Part shown: positions 1 to 8,877 of the stretch, one piece after another
Layout: every line of letters starts with the position of its first letter
Numbering within the stretch: the first letter of the stretch is position 1
Source of the DNA: Epiperipatus broadwayi
Taxonomy: Eukaryota > Onychophora > Udeonychophora > Euonychophora > Peripatidae
Assembly (NCBI GenBank): GCA_028023455.1
Contig: JAQFVV010000043.1
Location: 2,231,483-2,295,482, forward strand
Length of the DNA: 64,000 nt
Reading direction: 5' to 3'
Notes under the pieces: generated by a model
Databases searched by the model: none
Told to the model about the DNA's origin: nothing
Seen by the model: the letters and a program-made list of their open reading frames with translations, nothing else
Made by a program: the position numbers and the translations under genes

Positions 1-176
1 TGATTTTGATTAATACCAAAAATAAATCCAGTATTACATGGTAATTTATATATGTCTCACTAGGTTTACATTAAACCCATATATATATAACAAATGGCGT
101 TTTACCAAAAACACCATCAAGTGTATGTTTACATAAACGTCAGAGCATGCATTCACTATCTCTAACTTTAATTCCA

Positions 177-220
177 CTTTCAGATCATGATTTCAAGCTA
201 TTTGCTATCATCAGTGAAAG
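177..220 (-). ncRNA. Hammerhead ribozyme core, type I-like
   Basis: On the minus strand a complete hammerhead arrangement can be drawn. Stem I is CUUUCA/UGAAAG, 6 perfect pairs at 215-220 and 177-182. The core CUGAUGA is at 208-214. A 3-bp stem II (AGC/GCU) has a 5-nt loop. GAAA is at 191-194. Stem III is the self-complementary AUCAUGAU at 184-191, and C17 at 183 is followed by the predicted cleavage. Known hammerheads cut after NUH, here AUC. Stem III has no loop, so a dimer is more likely than a monomer. The surrounding repeat has no clear boundaries. Activity is inferred from structure only. Confidence 0.68.
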
Positions 221-437
221 ACAGGAATTTTAGAAACTAGATCTAAACACAAACTCTGAGCGTTTATGAAACAGTTTCTATTCAGCTTGCAAGCATGAAT
301 CTTTTAGACACGTAAGGTCTTCAAACTCAGCATAGCAAGCCAGATAGCTATATGGGTCTGATCTCAGTTCAGCATCACCACATAGTAGAAGCCTCTGCAA
401 TATATATCATTGCTAGAAAGACCTCAAAGGTACATTT
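221..437. other. No gene seen; flank of the hammerhead repeat
   Basis: AT-rich sequence with no recognisable coding or RNA gene. It probably belongs partly to the same repeat as the preceding ribozyme, because motifs such as GAAACTAGATCT resemble other hammerhead-repeat copies in the window, but its ends could not be placed. Confidence 0.3.
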
Positions 438-546
438 ATGAAAAACAAAAAACAAGTTAAAAACTTGCTAATGTTTTTGGTAGAACGCCATCTGTTGACA
501 TAAATATAAGCGTTAGCAAGTTTTTAACTTGTTTTTTTGTTTTTCA
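438..546. repeat. Foldback (inverted-repeat) element, 109 bp
   Basis: Two arms of about 34 nt (438-471 and 513-546) are reverse complements with very few differences. Both consist of an AAAACAAA-type run joined to ACAAGTTAAAAACTTGCTAA. They are separated by a loop of about 40 nt. This would form a stable hairpin and looks like a small MITE-like or foldback repeat. No hammerhead core is present and no clear target duplication was found. Confidence 0.7.
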
Positions 547-1021
547 TATATATATGCATGCACACAGACATGTGGTATAATAATTTATGAACATATTTGC
601 AGTGACATAAACCTATAAATGAAATTCACTTTTTATAATACATAATTAATGACTGATTTAACATATATGTATGTATACATGGAAATATCTGCACCACTGG
701 TGTTTATGAAAAAAATAAACCTAATAAACCACACTATATTATTTCAATACACAATTAATTCAATATCAAAAAACATAAAAAAGCACACAAGATTATAAAA
801 ATGTTTATGTGGTAATGATTTGAAGATGAAATTTAAATACTTAAATCCTTGAGTTTTCATTGTGATTTATGCACTAATTTCAGAAATAAATAAAATGGTA
901 CTAATCCTTAGAAGCTGATAGATGGTATTAACATTATTCAGTTTCTTTACAAATCCCAGAATAAAATACCAATTTTCAATCTTTTGAAATGACAAAAGAC
1001 AATATATTAAACAATACATTT
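547..1021. other. No gene seen
   Basis: AT-rich intergenic-type DNA. The 62-codon minus-strand open frame at 867-1055 has low-complexity composition and runs into a SINE, so it is not treated as a gene. Confidence 0.5.
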
Positions 1022-1127
1022 GTTTTTTTTTTTCATATGTCATAGCATCAGCCAAGAAGCGAACCCGCTAACCCGGGATACCTGTTTGTAAAGCAGCTGT
1101 TGCTGACCTCTCGACCACCAATGCTTT
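1022..1127 (-). repeat. tRNA-derived SINE copy 1
   Basis: This short tRNA-like retroposon lies on the minus strand. Reading that strand it starts CAAAGCATTGGTGGTCGAGA (A-box region), passes an anticodon-like arm around TTTACAA, then a B-box-like segment (GGGTTCGCTTC), and ends GATGCTATGACATATGAAAA with an A-run, seen as the T-run near 1022. The anticodon loop TTTACAA would read TAC, which suggests a tRNA-Val ancestor (inference). It is not a functional tRNA, because the acceptor stem is not paired and the 3' end is a poly-A tail. Confidence 0.8.
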
Positions 1128-2265
1128 GTTCATATTAAAAATATTACAAACTACTTTTAACCTTTATAGACTATAAAATAGATATAAAATGTTTCAAAGA
1201 AATAAAAAATTACTGCATGACATATGTTCATTTGGTAATGATTAGTTAAAGGGGAAATGCTATTAGGATTGTAAAAGAGACAGCTTTTCATCATTAATAA
1301 CATTAACTAAAATTATTTATTTAGTCTAGTCTGGTGTGTTTAACGATTTTTCATTTTTCATAAAAATTTGACCATGTGGCAATTCCTGCATGAACACTAA
1401 GTCTTTCAGTCTGCATGATATTACATTATTCATGAATAACAGATATAAGTTGTGAGTCAATTTTCAAAAAACAATTATTTGATGCGTAACTTTTCTACGC
1501 TTAATCAGTGACAATTTATATATGTTGCAAGCATCAGTGGCAGATTTAATATGTATTCACCATCCATTTCTTCCAAATGATGGATTGCAAAGTTTGATTA
1601 GTTTTGAAAATGGGTGATAAACTTGGTGATCAATTGCAGTGTCAATACCTACTTTACATATCCAAGTCAAATAAGCATACTGACATACATCCTCAAATAT
1701 TTCTCATATTATCAAATGATTGAATAAGATGATATTACTACAAACAGAAAGTAATGCCATTATAAATAAAAAGAAAAATTAAAGAATCTTTATTATTAAA
1801 AATCTGAAGCGATTAATTTATTTAAAAGTTCTTTTAATAGTAAGGGTGTATTGAAAGTGGATTGTGGGTAATGTTTAGTTTAAATGTTATTTTGTAGTTC
1901 TTTACACTAGAGAAGTCTCCTTACAGAAGGGAAATCACTGGTAATGTTTTAGAGTTTATTTTCTTGGCCGGTCTGGTGGAGTTGTGAATTTTGGGTAATT
2001 TTGATTATATCATAAGCATATATAATTTTATGGTAACTGAAAATGATGCAATATATATGGAGGACCATTTGTAATGTGACCATGAAATATAGCATTATCA
2101 TTAAGATTAATTTAAAATATTCGCTCATAACAAAACGATTATTAATATATTTGAATAAAGTGGTTTATATCAAAGTTGTAAAGCAGAAAATTTGAAATCT
2201 GTCAACTAAACTATAATAATTTGCTATCTATACATTTACTGAACAAATAATGAAAATATGTATGC
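1128..2265. other. No gene seen
   Basis: About 1.1 kb of AT-rich DNA without coding signal, RNA gene or clear repeat structure on either strand. Confidence 0.5.
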
Positions 2266-2360
2266 CATTGTGATCTTGGTCAACTGATGAATGCGGGTAT
2301 AGCATGAAATGCACATCTTGGGAATCCCTTATCTTTTTCATGTTCTGATCATATATTTCA
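2266..2360 (+). repeat. Fragment of hammerhead repeat family H2
   Basis: Partial copy of the dispersed family also seen at 34.7, 40.8, 45.5 and 45.9 kb. The shared order is a (GG)(C/T)CAA-CTGATGA core, GAAAT, CATCTTGGGA, then ATCTTTTTCA and an ATGTTCTGATCATAT segment. It matches only from about 2266 to 2360 and has no recognisable ends. Confidence 0.6.
2274..2325 (+). ncRNA. Hammerhead ribozyme core, family H2
   Basis: Core CUGAUGA is at 2284-2290. Stem II is AUGC/GCAU (2291-2294 with 2302-2305) closed by a 7-nt loop. GAAA is at 2306-2309. Stem III is AUG/CAU closing on C17 at 2317. Stem I starts UCAA/UUGG, with one G.U pair, directly next to the core. All invariant core bases are present. 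Stem I is short after the first four pairs, so the fold is plausible but not as strong as the copies at 2862 or 56316. Confidence 0.58.
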
Positions 2361-2655
2361 GTAATGTATGATAAAATAGAAGTTTGAAATATATTTAATT
2401 AGAAATTATATGAAATTAAGTATTTCTAAAATAACGTGTATATAAAATTAAATTATAACATGCTATATGGTTTACTTGAAAAAGTGTATATTTTTAATAT
2501 AACTGTAGTGTGAGAGATTGGTCTGACTTCTGGACTGATGGGTGGTTGTGATAGGAGTGAGGTCAGGTGACAGATGCACTGATAAAAACAAAGCCCTTGC
2601 AAATACATAAATACCAAACTTTAAAACTACCGATGACCAAACCAAACACTGCAAT
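2361..2655. other. No gene seen
   Basis: AT-rich DNA without supported features. Open frames crossing it (for example 2472-2654 minus) have no domain signature. Confidence 0.45.
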
Positions 2656-2794
2656 ATTTAGAAATATTCTTACAAAAAAAAAAAAAAATCAAGTCAGATG
2701 TCACATGACTTAACTTAATAAGCTTGTGTTTACAAATGTTATATATAGAGCTCGCAAAACAAACTCCTAACAAGCTTTGTAGAATACCCCCAAA

Positions 2795-2830
2795 CTCAGA
2801 CCGGTTTCTGCTACTGGTGTCCTCAGTGAG
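2795..2830 (-). ncRNA. Hammerhead ribozyme core, left arm
   Basis: Minus strand: stem I CUCA/UGAG (2827-2830 with 2795-2798), core CUGAGGA at 2820-2826, GAAA at 2805-2808, self-complementary stem III ACCGGU at 2800-2805, C17 at 2799. The segment between core and GAAA (9-12 nt) pairs poorly in this arm, so this copy is probably weaker than its right-arm partner. Confidence 0.55.
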
Positions 2831-2861
2831 GATATTCAATCTAATGATTGAATATCCTATC

Positions 2862-2901
2862 ACCTCACTGAGGATGCCAGTAGCAGAAACCGGTCTGAGG
2901 T
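2862..2901 (+). ncRNA. Hammerhead ribozyme, right arm, near-consensus
   Basis: Stem I is ACCUCA/UGAGGU, six perfect Watson-Crick pairs at 2862-2867 and 2896-2901. Core CUGAGGA is at 2868-2874. Stem II is UGC/GCA with loop CAGUA. GAAA is at 2886-2889. Stem III is the self-complementary ACCGGU at 2889-2894, and C17 at 2895 gives GUC, the preferred natural cleavage triplet. Position 7 of the core is variable in known hammerheads, so CUGAGGA is acceptable. A self-complementary stem III without a loop suggests two RNA copies pair to form the active unit. Confidence 0.75.
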
Positions 2902-2971
2902 TGGGGGTATTCTACAAAGCTTGTTATGAGTTTGTTTTGCGAGCTCTATATATAACATTTAGAAATATTCT

Positions 2972-3357
2972 ATAATTAAGTCTTTTACAAAATACTGATT
3001 ATATTTCCAGTTTTATCATTTATCACTCAACGATTGGTAAAATAATGTTTAATTTGATATTGATAGCTTTTTATTCCTATTTGATGCTAATACAATTCAT
3101 TGTACTGGTTATTCCTTCATTTTAATTGATCTACTTTTCTATTTTCAGTATCTGCATTTTATCATGATCTCTTCTCATTGTTCACTACATTTTTCTGTAC
3201 TTATGCATTAGACCTGCCATAAAATATCACACACATATTAGATCAGATATAACTGAAAGATAAAACAAAATTTAAATTTTATTTTAATAATTAGTTTCCA
3301 TAGAATTGGAACACAAGAAATTAAAAGCTTTTAGTATTTCTTTTTCATATTCGTGCA
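2972..3357. other. No gene seen
   Basis: AT-rich DNA without coding or RNA signal. Confidence 0.45.
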
Positions 3358-4600
3358 TAAGGAACCTTTTTTTCTCTCAGTGATGAGATGTTTATTCATC
3401 AAAAAAAACACAGATACAGTGAAACAAATGAAATTTCAGGAACAAAATGGTAAGAGGGGAAGGATACATGTAAAAAGGAAATGGGAAGTGGAGAGGGGAA
3501 ATGGTGTGTAGTTCATGCTGGTTATAAAAACATGTCTTTGTGATTGAGTCCTATGACAGAGGATGGGAGTTGGAGGATTGTCCTAAGTGTCTGTGAGGAG
3601 TGGAGGTGGGACTAGTTTGGTATCTCGGGTTTTGAAAGTGCGAATTAGGTCCAAGAGCTATTGATTGACTGAATGTACTCTCTGGTCAAGGATGATGGCA
3701 CATCGGAGTAACCAGAGAGCATAGATGAGAAAAATTGACAGTCTAATAGCTGCAAAGACCCCTGTTTCTATGGATTCTTGGAGGTTGAAGATGGTATTTC
3801 TGTGCGAGGAAAGGCAGGAGTTGATGAGATTTCTCATGCCAAGCAGAAAAGGACATTTAAGTAGCAAGTGCTGGAGTGTTTCATTGTCAATTTTACAGAG
3901 CTGGCATATGGGAGAGATCTTGGTGAAACCCCTACGGTTCACCAAAAATTGATTCGTGGGAAGGAAGTGGAGATTGATTTTGAGGAGGAAATCAAGAAAT
4001 TTTGCTTCAAGGGACCACCTTATGAATTTGCAGATTAATTGGATATTTGGTGAGTCCGAGGAAGGTAGGGGACACAATGGAAAAGTCCACGGTCTGGTTG
4101 AAAACCTCCCAGTACTTTAGTTTGCTGTTGATGGATGGTATAACAAAGCCAGCCTTTTGTAGGATGTTGGCAATGGGTGAGGTCCATGACCTAGACCTGC
4201 CACTGGGAGGAGGAGTGTCAGTGGGTGTGATAATGATATGCACAAGATTGGCAGGGAAGTGACTTAGGAGTGTGAGGATAATGTGAGATTTCTGGAATCA
4301 GAAGAGTGTCGATGGAGTGCTGGCCCAACCCATTGAGGTTTTTAGGAAAACAAGTTCTTTTTAGGTTGATGGCCACCACCTTTCTTCCCCAGAGAAAACG
4401 GGTGCAAAGGGAGTTGATTTTGGATATAAAGGAGTGTGTAGGTAGAACAATGGGGAGGTAGTACGCTATTTTAGGAAACACTAGAAGATTGAGGAGGGTG
4501 ACTTTCCCATAAAGGGAGAGGTAGATGCCTGTAACAGCACTGAGGGTGGATGATATGATATGCTTTGATAGAGTATGGTTTGGACCCGAACTCTCATGTC
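3358..4600 (-). pseudogene. Tx1/L1-like LINE, 5'-truncated and frameshifted 3' end
   Basis: Reading the minus strand, three overlapping open segments in different frames (4481-4218, 4243-4007, 4077-3658) together give the C-terminal part of a non-LTR retrotransposon ORF2. The first has the post-RT segment typical of the Tx1/L1 clade (FPKIAYYLP, then INSLCTRFLWG, then CFPKNLNGLG). The last has LPTNQFLVNRRG followed by a zinc-binding C-x2-C...H-x4-C (CQLC, HLLLKC), as in zf-RVT domains. At least two frameshifts separate the segments and no RT catalytic region remains. About 300 bp after the stop (3358-3657) is probably the 3' UTR. Clade assignment is from motif memory. Confidence 0.75.
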
Positions 4601-4974
4601 CCTAGGAGCCATTTTTCTTCATCAATATAACATCAAAAAACAAGCAACTATGATTGAGTGAATACTTTTCAACCTAAAAGTCAAAATTCTTTCTTAATAA
4701 CCCTATAATGGTTCCAAGGGTAGAAACCCAAAAAACTTTCAGTTTCCTTCATCAATAACAATTAAAAACTAATTGTAGAAGATATGTTACCATATGATGT
4801 CTGAAGGTTTGTGATGACGGCATTGTAGCATTAATTATTTCTTAGACTATTTCCATCATCTAACACATGATGGAAAGAGACCAACAAATAATTAATACTA
4901 ATATTACCACATTATATTTCTTTAATTCCTTCACTACAGAATTAGCCTGGAACTCATCAGCATAAATTTACAAT
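4601..4974. other. No gene seen
   Basis: AT-rich DNA with no supported feature. Short inverted stretches around 4840-4890 (ATTATTTCTT and AAATAATTAAT) are too weak to call. Confidence 0.4.
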
Positions 4975-5060
4975 AACTACTGAGTTTGCGCAGTAGCGAT
5001 TAATCTCGCGCTTATGAGTGCCACTTCTTTCTGTCCACCATCTTGCTGCCTTCAAAAAGA
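4975..5060 (+). promoter_or_regulatory. Possible promoter / 5' UTR region
   Basis: This short stretch is unusually rich in CpG and GC for the window (GTTTGCGCAGTAGCG, CTCGCGCTT). It contains CCATCTTG at 5038-5045, whose complement CAAGATGG matches the YY1-type core found at many animal promoters. It lies about 120 bp upstream of the candidate start codon at 5179. No TATA box is evident. This is inference from composition and one motif. Confidence 0.3.
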
Positions 5061-5178
5061 CATCCATATTTTTTTTCAACAACAAAATTTCATGATTTTT
5101 TTTTTTAAATGCCATTTTTAATTTTTTTTCTCTCATTTTTTTAATTAAGTCACTGGAAAAAAATTTTTTCCTACAGAA

Positions 5179-5240
5179 ATGGATTCACCTGCCGATTATT
5201 GTAATTTTAATTTCGAATATTCCAGGGCCTTTATGGAAAG
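5179..5240 (+). CDS. Candidate host coding exon, partial
   Basis: ATG at 5179 sits in a good initiation context (purine at -3, G at +4) and opens twenty codons reading MDSPADYCNFNFEYSRAFME. It ends in a split codon at AAAG followed by GTAATG, a consensus splice donor at 5241. A strong pyrimidine tract and CTACAG end at 5176, so the segment could be an internal exon starting at 5177, or a first exon continuous with the CpG-richer DNA upstream. The codon choice and composition differ from the surrounding AT-rich DNA. The peptide is not recognised and no downstream exon was identified within this window. Confidence 0.4.
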
Positions 5241-5354
5241 GTAATGTCTACATTTACATTACATTTTCCCATCATGAGTACTGCATTTTTTTATTTTTGA
5301 TAAAAAATTATAGCTATTATATACATAAAATCAGGCTACCCTGTAATATATAGG

Positions 5355-5480
5355 GTATTTGAACACAGACTTTCAAGTTCCCTCAATCCATCCACTCTAT
5401 CTCATACAACCGATACACATACATGACCACACATGTGTGAAAAGAATAAATGATCCTCAATACACAGATTTCAATACTTC
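5355..5480. repeat. Decayed copy of hammerhead repeat family H2
   Basis: Similar to the segments at 7.87, 14.27 and 37.6 kb. It shares the order AGACTTTCAAG, a CCACTCTATCTCAT segment, ATGACCACACATGTG, then AAAAGA-ATAAATGATC. The ribozyme core itself is missing, so the copy is truncated or eroded. Confidence 0.5.
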
Positions 5481-6094
5481 CAAACTTATGATTCTACATA
5501 TAAATCAACTTATTTTTAAACATAAAAATTAGATTTTAAACTGCTTTTTATATGTATCCGTGTATCAAAAATGTCAATTTTGTTAGCATGTTAAAGTTTT
5601 ATTTCTTCTTCAATCTAACTGATATATATACTGACATTTTTTTATCATGCAAACAAAAAATATTAATTACTATATTTATCAGATGTCAAAAAACTGAAGA
5701 TTTCATAAAGCAGCTACAAAACGCAATTAAACTGAATTCACATTTTTATCTTCAATATTGAAATAAATAAACATTTTTGTTTAGATTTATTTATTAATAA
5801 CTCTATGTTAAAAAAAAAAAAATTCCAAATAAATACTTGACATAAAAACAAAAAAATGTAAACCTATGAAAGACATTCATTATATTTTTTGACATAATGT
5901 ACATTAATATTGATGCAATCCCCAACATATCGGTTATTTTTGTCACATGCCCCAAAAAAATTTGCACACCTTCTTCCACACATTTTCACCTTACCATAAA
6001 ACCTTTAAATAGGCTTGCCAACTAAAAAATAGTATATAATCTACACACTATCTTTTGATGGTATACAATCTGTACAGTAACCAGCTTAACTAAT
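5481..6094. other. No gene seen
   Basis: AT-rich DNA. The 69-codon open frame at 5552-5761 has low-complexity composition and no motif, so it is not annotated as a gene. Confidence 0.45.
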
Positions 6095-6264
6095 GAAATC
6101 AACTAAACATCACATGATCACCATTTCTTATGCTTGCTCATAACTGTTATTACTAAAACAGGCAAAACTCACTATATATATTGCCACATGCAGCAAGCTA
6201 GAGTAATCAAGGATGCCAGAAGGCTTGTGCATAAAATCACCATCTAGTGCCTACTCATCCAATA

Positions 6265-6306
6265 TCCCCAGACTAGTTTCTGGCTTATGGCCTTCATCAG
6301 TGAGGA
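6265..6306 (-). ncRNA. Hammerhead ribozyme, left arm
   Basis: Minus strand: stem I UCCUCA/UGGGGA, six pairs with one G.U (6301-6306 with 6265-6270). Core CUGAUGA is at 6294-6300, GGC/GCC stem II has loop CAUAA, GAAA is at 6277-6280, self-complementary stem III ACUAGU is at 6272-6277, and C17 at 6271 gives GUC. An unpaired A flanks stem II on each side, so the usual closing G-C pair is missing. Confidence 0.66.
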
Positions 6307-6568
6307 ACCTTGGATCTGAGAGCACTGCATCTAGATCTTAGGATTTAATGCAACCCTCCAGCAACCACCTTTTATCTCCATTTAGCTACAAAACTATGAG
6401 TCTTAAACTGAAAACATCTTAATGTTTTCAATTCAATCCTATTAGCTTATATAGTCATATGGTCTGAATCCAGTTCAGTACCCATATATTTTGGTGTCTT
6501 TGGTTCTTTAATAACCATAGCAACCACTATACAATTAGATCTAGATGCAGTGCTCTCTGATCCAAGGC

Positions 6569-6610
6569 TCCTCACTGACGAAGGCCATAAGCCAAAAACT
6601 AGTCTGGGGA
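6569..6610 (+). ncRNA. Hammerhead core, right arm, GAAA mutated
   Basis: Mirror copy of the left-arm ribozyme: stem I UCCUCA/UGGGGA at 6569-6574 and 6605-6610, and core CUGACGA at 6575-6581, which is still within CUGANGA. The invariant GAAA has become AAAA near 6593-6596. Loss of the G is expected to abolish or strongly reduce cleavage. It is useful as evidence of decay from an active ancestor. Confidence 0.6.
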
Positions 6611-6855
6611 TATTGGATGAGTAAGCACTAGATGGGGATTTTATGCACAAGCCTTCTGGCATCCATTGATTACTCTAGCTCGCTGTGTGTGGCAATATAT
6701 ATGAGTTTTGCCTGTTTTAACAACAGTTACACACAAGCATAAGAGGAGGTAGTCATGTGACGTTTATTAGCTTAAAACTGTTATTACTCTGACTTGCACT
6801 GAGTGGCACTACTGTATGGAGAGTTTTGCCTGTTTTCACTAAGGAAATCAACTAA

Positions 6856-7166
6856 TGAATGTGTGTCTGTTACTAAGAGCATAACCAGTCATCCCATGAT
6901 GTCATTGTTTTATGTGTAGAGAAAGTCTATTACTTTTCTTAAAACTATTTGATTTTTTATTTGTACTCTGGTTCTGATTTTCTTTTAAAATAAATCATCA
7001 AATAATTAATATCACTTGTGACTCGAAATTAAAATGATAAAAAATATGTAGTAATATAAAACAACAATTACAACAAAACATTATTATTATTATTATTATT
7101 AATTTATTATTTCTAAATTTTAATAATGAATAAAAATTTAAACCAATTGTTGAAACTAATTAAAAC
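6856..7166. other. No gene; short (TTA)n microsatellite
   Basis: AT-rich DNA with a perfect ATT/TTA trinucleotide run at about 7081-7102. Nothing else is supported. Confidence 0.5.
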
Positions 7167-7432
7167 ATATAAATTTAATGTTGTAATTATATATTTATTA
7201 AACGCACATTGATTACGTAGTAATATTTACTGAGGCTATAACCTCGATAATATGCGTATAAAATGCGATAGTAGGGACCTCTACAGGTGTTTTAACCACA
7301 AGCTTACGCTATGGATTCCCCTCTTTTCTTCCATAGCATAAGCTTGTGGTTAAAATACCTGTAGAGGTCTCTACTATCGCATTTTATACGCATATTATAG
7401 AGGTTATAGCCTCAGTAAATATAAATTTAATG
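7167..7432. mobile_element. Palindromic element with 14-bp TSD, no hammerhead core
   Basis: Arms of roughly 90 bp (about 7222-7317 and 7330-7421) are near-perfect reverse complements around a short pyrimidine-rich centre (CCCCTCTTTTCTTCC). Shared arm landmarks are GGTTATAGCCTC, TACGCATAT and CTGTAGAGGT. The insertion is bracketed by the exact 14-bp repeat ATATAAATTTAATG at 7167-7180 and 7419-7432. No CUGANGA/GAAA pair was found. A diverged relative lies at about 13975-14045. Confidence 0.78.
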
Positions 7433-7859
7433 AAAATTATTTACAAATTCCATAAAATCTCCTGGTGATGGTTTAGGCAAAACTAATTAATGACAAAAGT
7501 AATTAGACAATAAATAATTAATTAATAAGAAATCAAATCTAAAAATATATGTGCATTAATGTGTATGTATATCATCACTTAATTTTACCCTTCAAAAACT
7601 GGTTAAAACTTTTAATTAAAGTACTCTTTATCTACAATCTTCTACCTTTACTTAATTCACCTTAATTCCAAGTAACAATGTCTCTAGTTGATTTATGAAA
7701 ATACAATAAGATTTTTCTCCTGATCATTGCCCAAATATCTTCTCCTCTACTATCTCTCTCTGAGTAAGGTGAGATCAACACATACCTTAAAATCTTAATC
7801 TGAGAGGAAAGTTATCTTTTCTCTTATAACAGACTAATAATCTTGTCATTTTAATACAT
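7433..7859. other. No gene seen
   Basis: AT-rich DNA without supported features. Confidence 0.45.
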
Positions 7860-8025
7860 AAAGGATTCGAATTCAGACTTTCACATGGTCATCAACTCTC
7901 CATGCCATCTCATATTGCTGATCCACCTGATCATGTACATGTTGAAAGGATAAATAATCACCAATATACGTATTTCGTATGCTAAACCAGCACTCATCAG
8001 TTGTTAAATTTTTCTATCCATCTTA
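7860..8025 (-). repeat. Hammerhead repeat family H2, copy
   Basis: Shares with 14.27 kb the order GATTCGAATTCAGACTTTCA, CATGCCATCTCATATTGCTG, ACCTGATCA, GAAAGGATAAATAATCACC, then the hammerhead core on the minus strand. The plus-strand end beyond about 8010 diverges into unrelated sequence, so the copy is truncated. Confidence 0.65.
7961..8004 (-). ncRNA. Hammerhead ribozyme core, family H2
   Basis: Minus strand: core CUGAUGA at 7994-8000, GAAA at 7973-7976, self-complementary stem III AUACGUAU at 7966-7973, A17 at 7965. Stem II is built from GUGCU and AGCAUAC with a bulge. Stem I is only three pairs (CAA/UUG) because the outer base has changed from the 14.4 kb copy, so this copy is probably weaker. 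Confidence 0.52.
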
Positions 8026-8499
8026 TCACTTCCATTTTTATTCGTGCCCAAATTTTAAACATCTTCAATCTCATGAGATGATTATCTAAGAGTTCAACTT
8101 TCTGCTCCATGTAGGGGATATGGCCAAATGTATATGATATCCTAATTATTTTGCATAGATCAAGATCCAACTTCGATTGCATGCACATAATAAATCAAGC
8201 GATAAATATATATACATAGATACTACTTTAAAAAAATTGAAAACAAAAAATCTTACCATCGACCAATTAATAAACATGTGTGTGCATAAAAAAGTAATAC
8301 TTATCAGTGCATTAAACAGCAAAATCTATTATAGGTAGTAAAGATATATACATAGATACAAATGAGAACAAGCGTACAAATTTATTTCCGATATTCCTCT
8401 ACATATACTTTAATAGCATGAAATAAGGGGATACAAGGAGTGATGCAAATCGTCAAAAGCATTACTGTTTTTACTGAGCGTAAAAAATGAGCAAAGAAC

Positions 8500-8870
8500 A
8501 GCCAGAAAACAATAAGCAACATATAAGCAACAAAAATAGCATTATCAGCAACTATCATTAATAATCAGTAGTCAACTTTTACGACTGGATTTAAAAAAAG
8601 TATAGTATAAAATCTTCGATAATCGTCATCTAGCCGATGTCAAACTTAGGGCATATTTTAAAAGCAGTCAGTATTTCATCTGCAAGCATATACTTAAATG
8701 CTAAAACGATGGCAATAATAACCAAATCAAAAGTGCTGGTACCATTCTATCAATGCTGACCATAATCAATGCTCAAAACATCTGGTACCGTGAATGTACT
8801 GTCCGTCAATAAAATTGCAGAAATTATCATGTCATATTATCCACAATAGCAAACATACTATCAATAATTT
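8500..8870. repeat. Old dispersed repeat, copy 1
   Basis: Related in the same orientation to about 12500-12800. Both share TCATTAATAATCAG-like text, an AATCATTATATAGCC-type segment (ATCGTCATCTAGCC here), CCAAACTTAGG, AAAAGCAGTCA.TATTTCA, then TAAGTGCTAAAAC, and end near GTCTATAAACT/GTCCGTCAATAAA. Divergence is high. The family is unknown and no ends or coding sequence were found. Confidence 0.5.
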
Positions 8871-8877
8871 TGTTGAA

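Larger units (their letters stand above)
2656..2971. mobile_element. Palindromic hammerhead element with 15-bp TSD (family H1)
   Basis: A near-perfect palindrome runs from about 2740 to 2956, with arms meeting around 2840-2850. It is flanked by an exact 15-bp direct repeat ATTTAGAAATATTCT at 2656-2670 and 2957-2971. Immediately inside the left repeat is TACAAAA plus a long A-run. Each arm carries a hammerhead core in opposite orientation (2795-2830 minus, 2862-2901 plus). The long exact duplication and A-run fit insertion by target-primed reverse transcription. Overlapping open frames here simply reflect the palindrome and are not genes. Confidence 0.82.
6095..6855. mobile_element. Foldback hammerhead element, 737 bp, 12-bp TSD (family H1b)
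   Basis: The element occupies 6107-6843 and is flanked by the exact 12-bp direct repeat GAAATCAACTAA (6095-6106, 6844-6855). Its left arm starts ACATCACATGATCACC and contains GGCAAAACTC, a GCCAGAAGGCTTGTGC block and a minus-strand hammerhead. The right arm repeats these in reverse, with a plus-strand hammerhead-like core. An additional right-end duplicate (GGCACTACTGTATGGAGAG) lies near 6805. Relatives are at 9821-10535, 50223-50283, 57997-58251 and 63690-63767. There is no coding capacity; the 71-codon frame inside is a by-product of the repeat. Confidence 0.85.
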
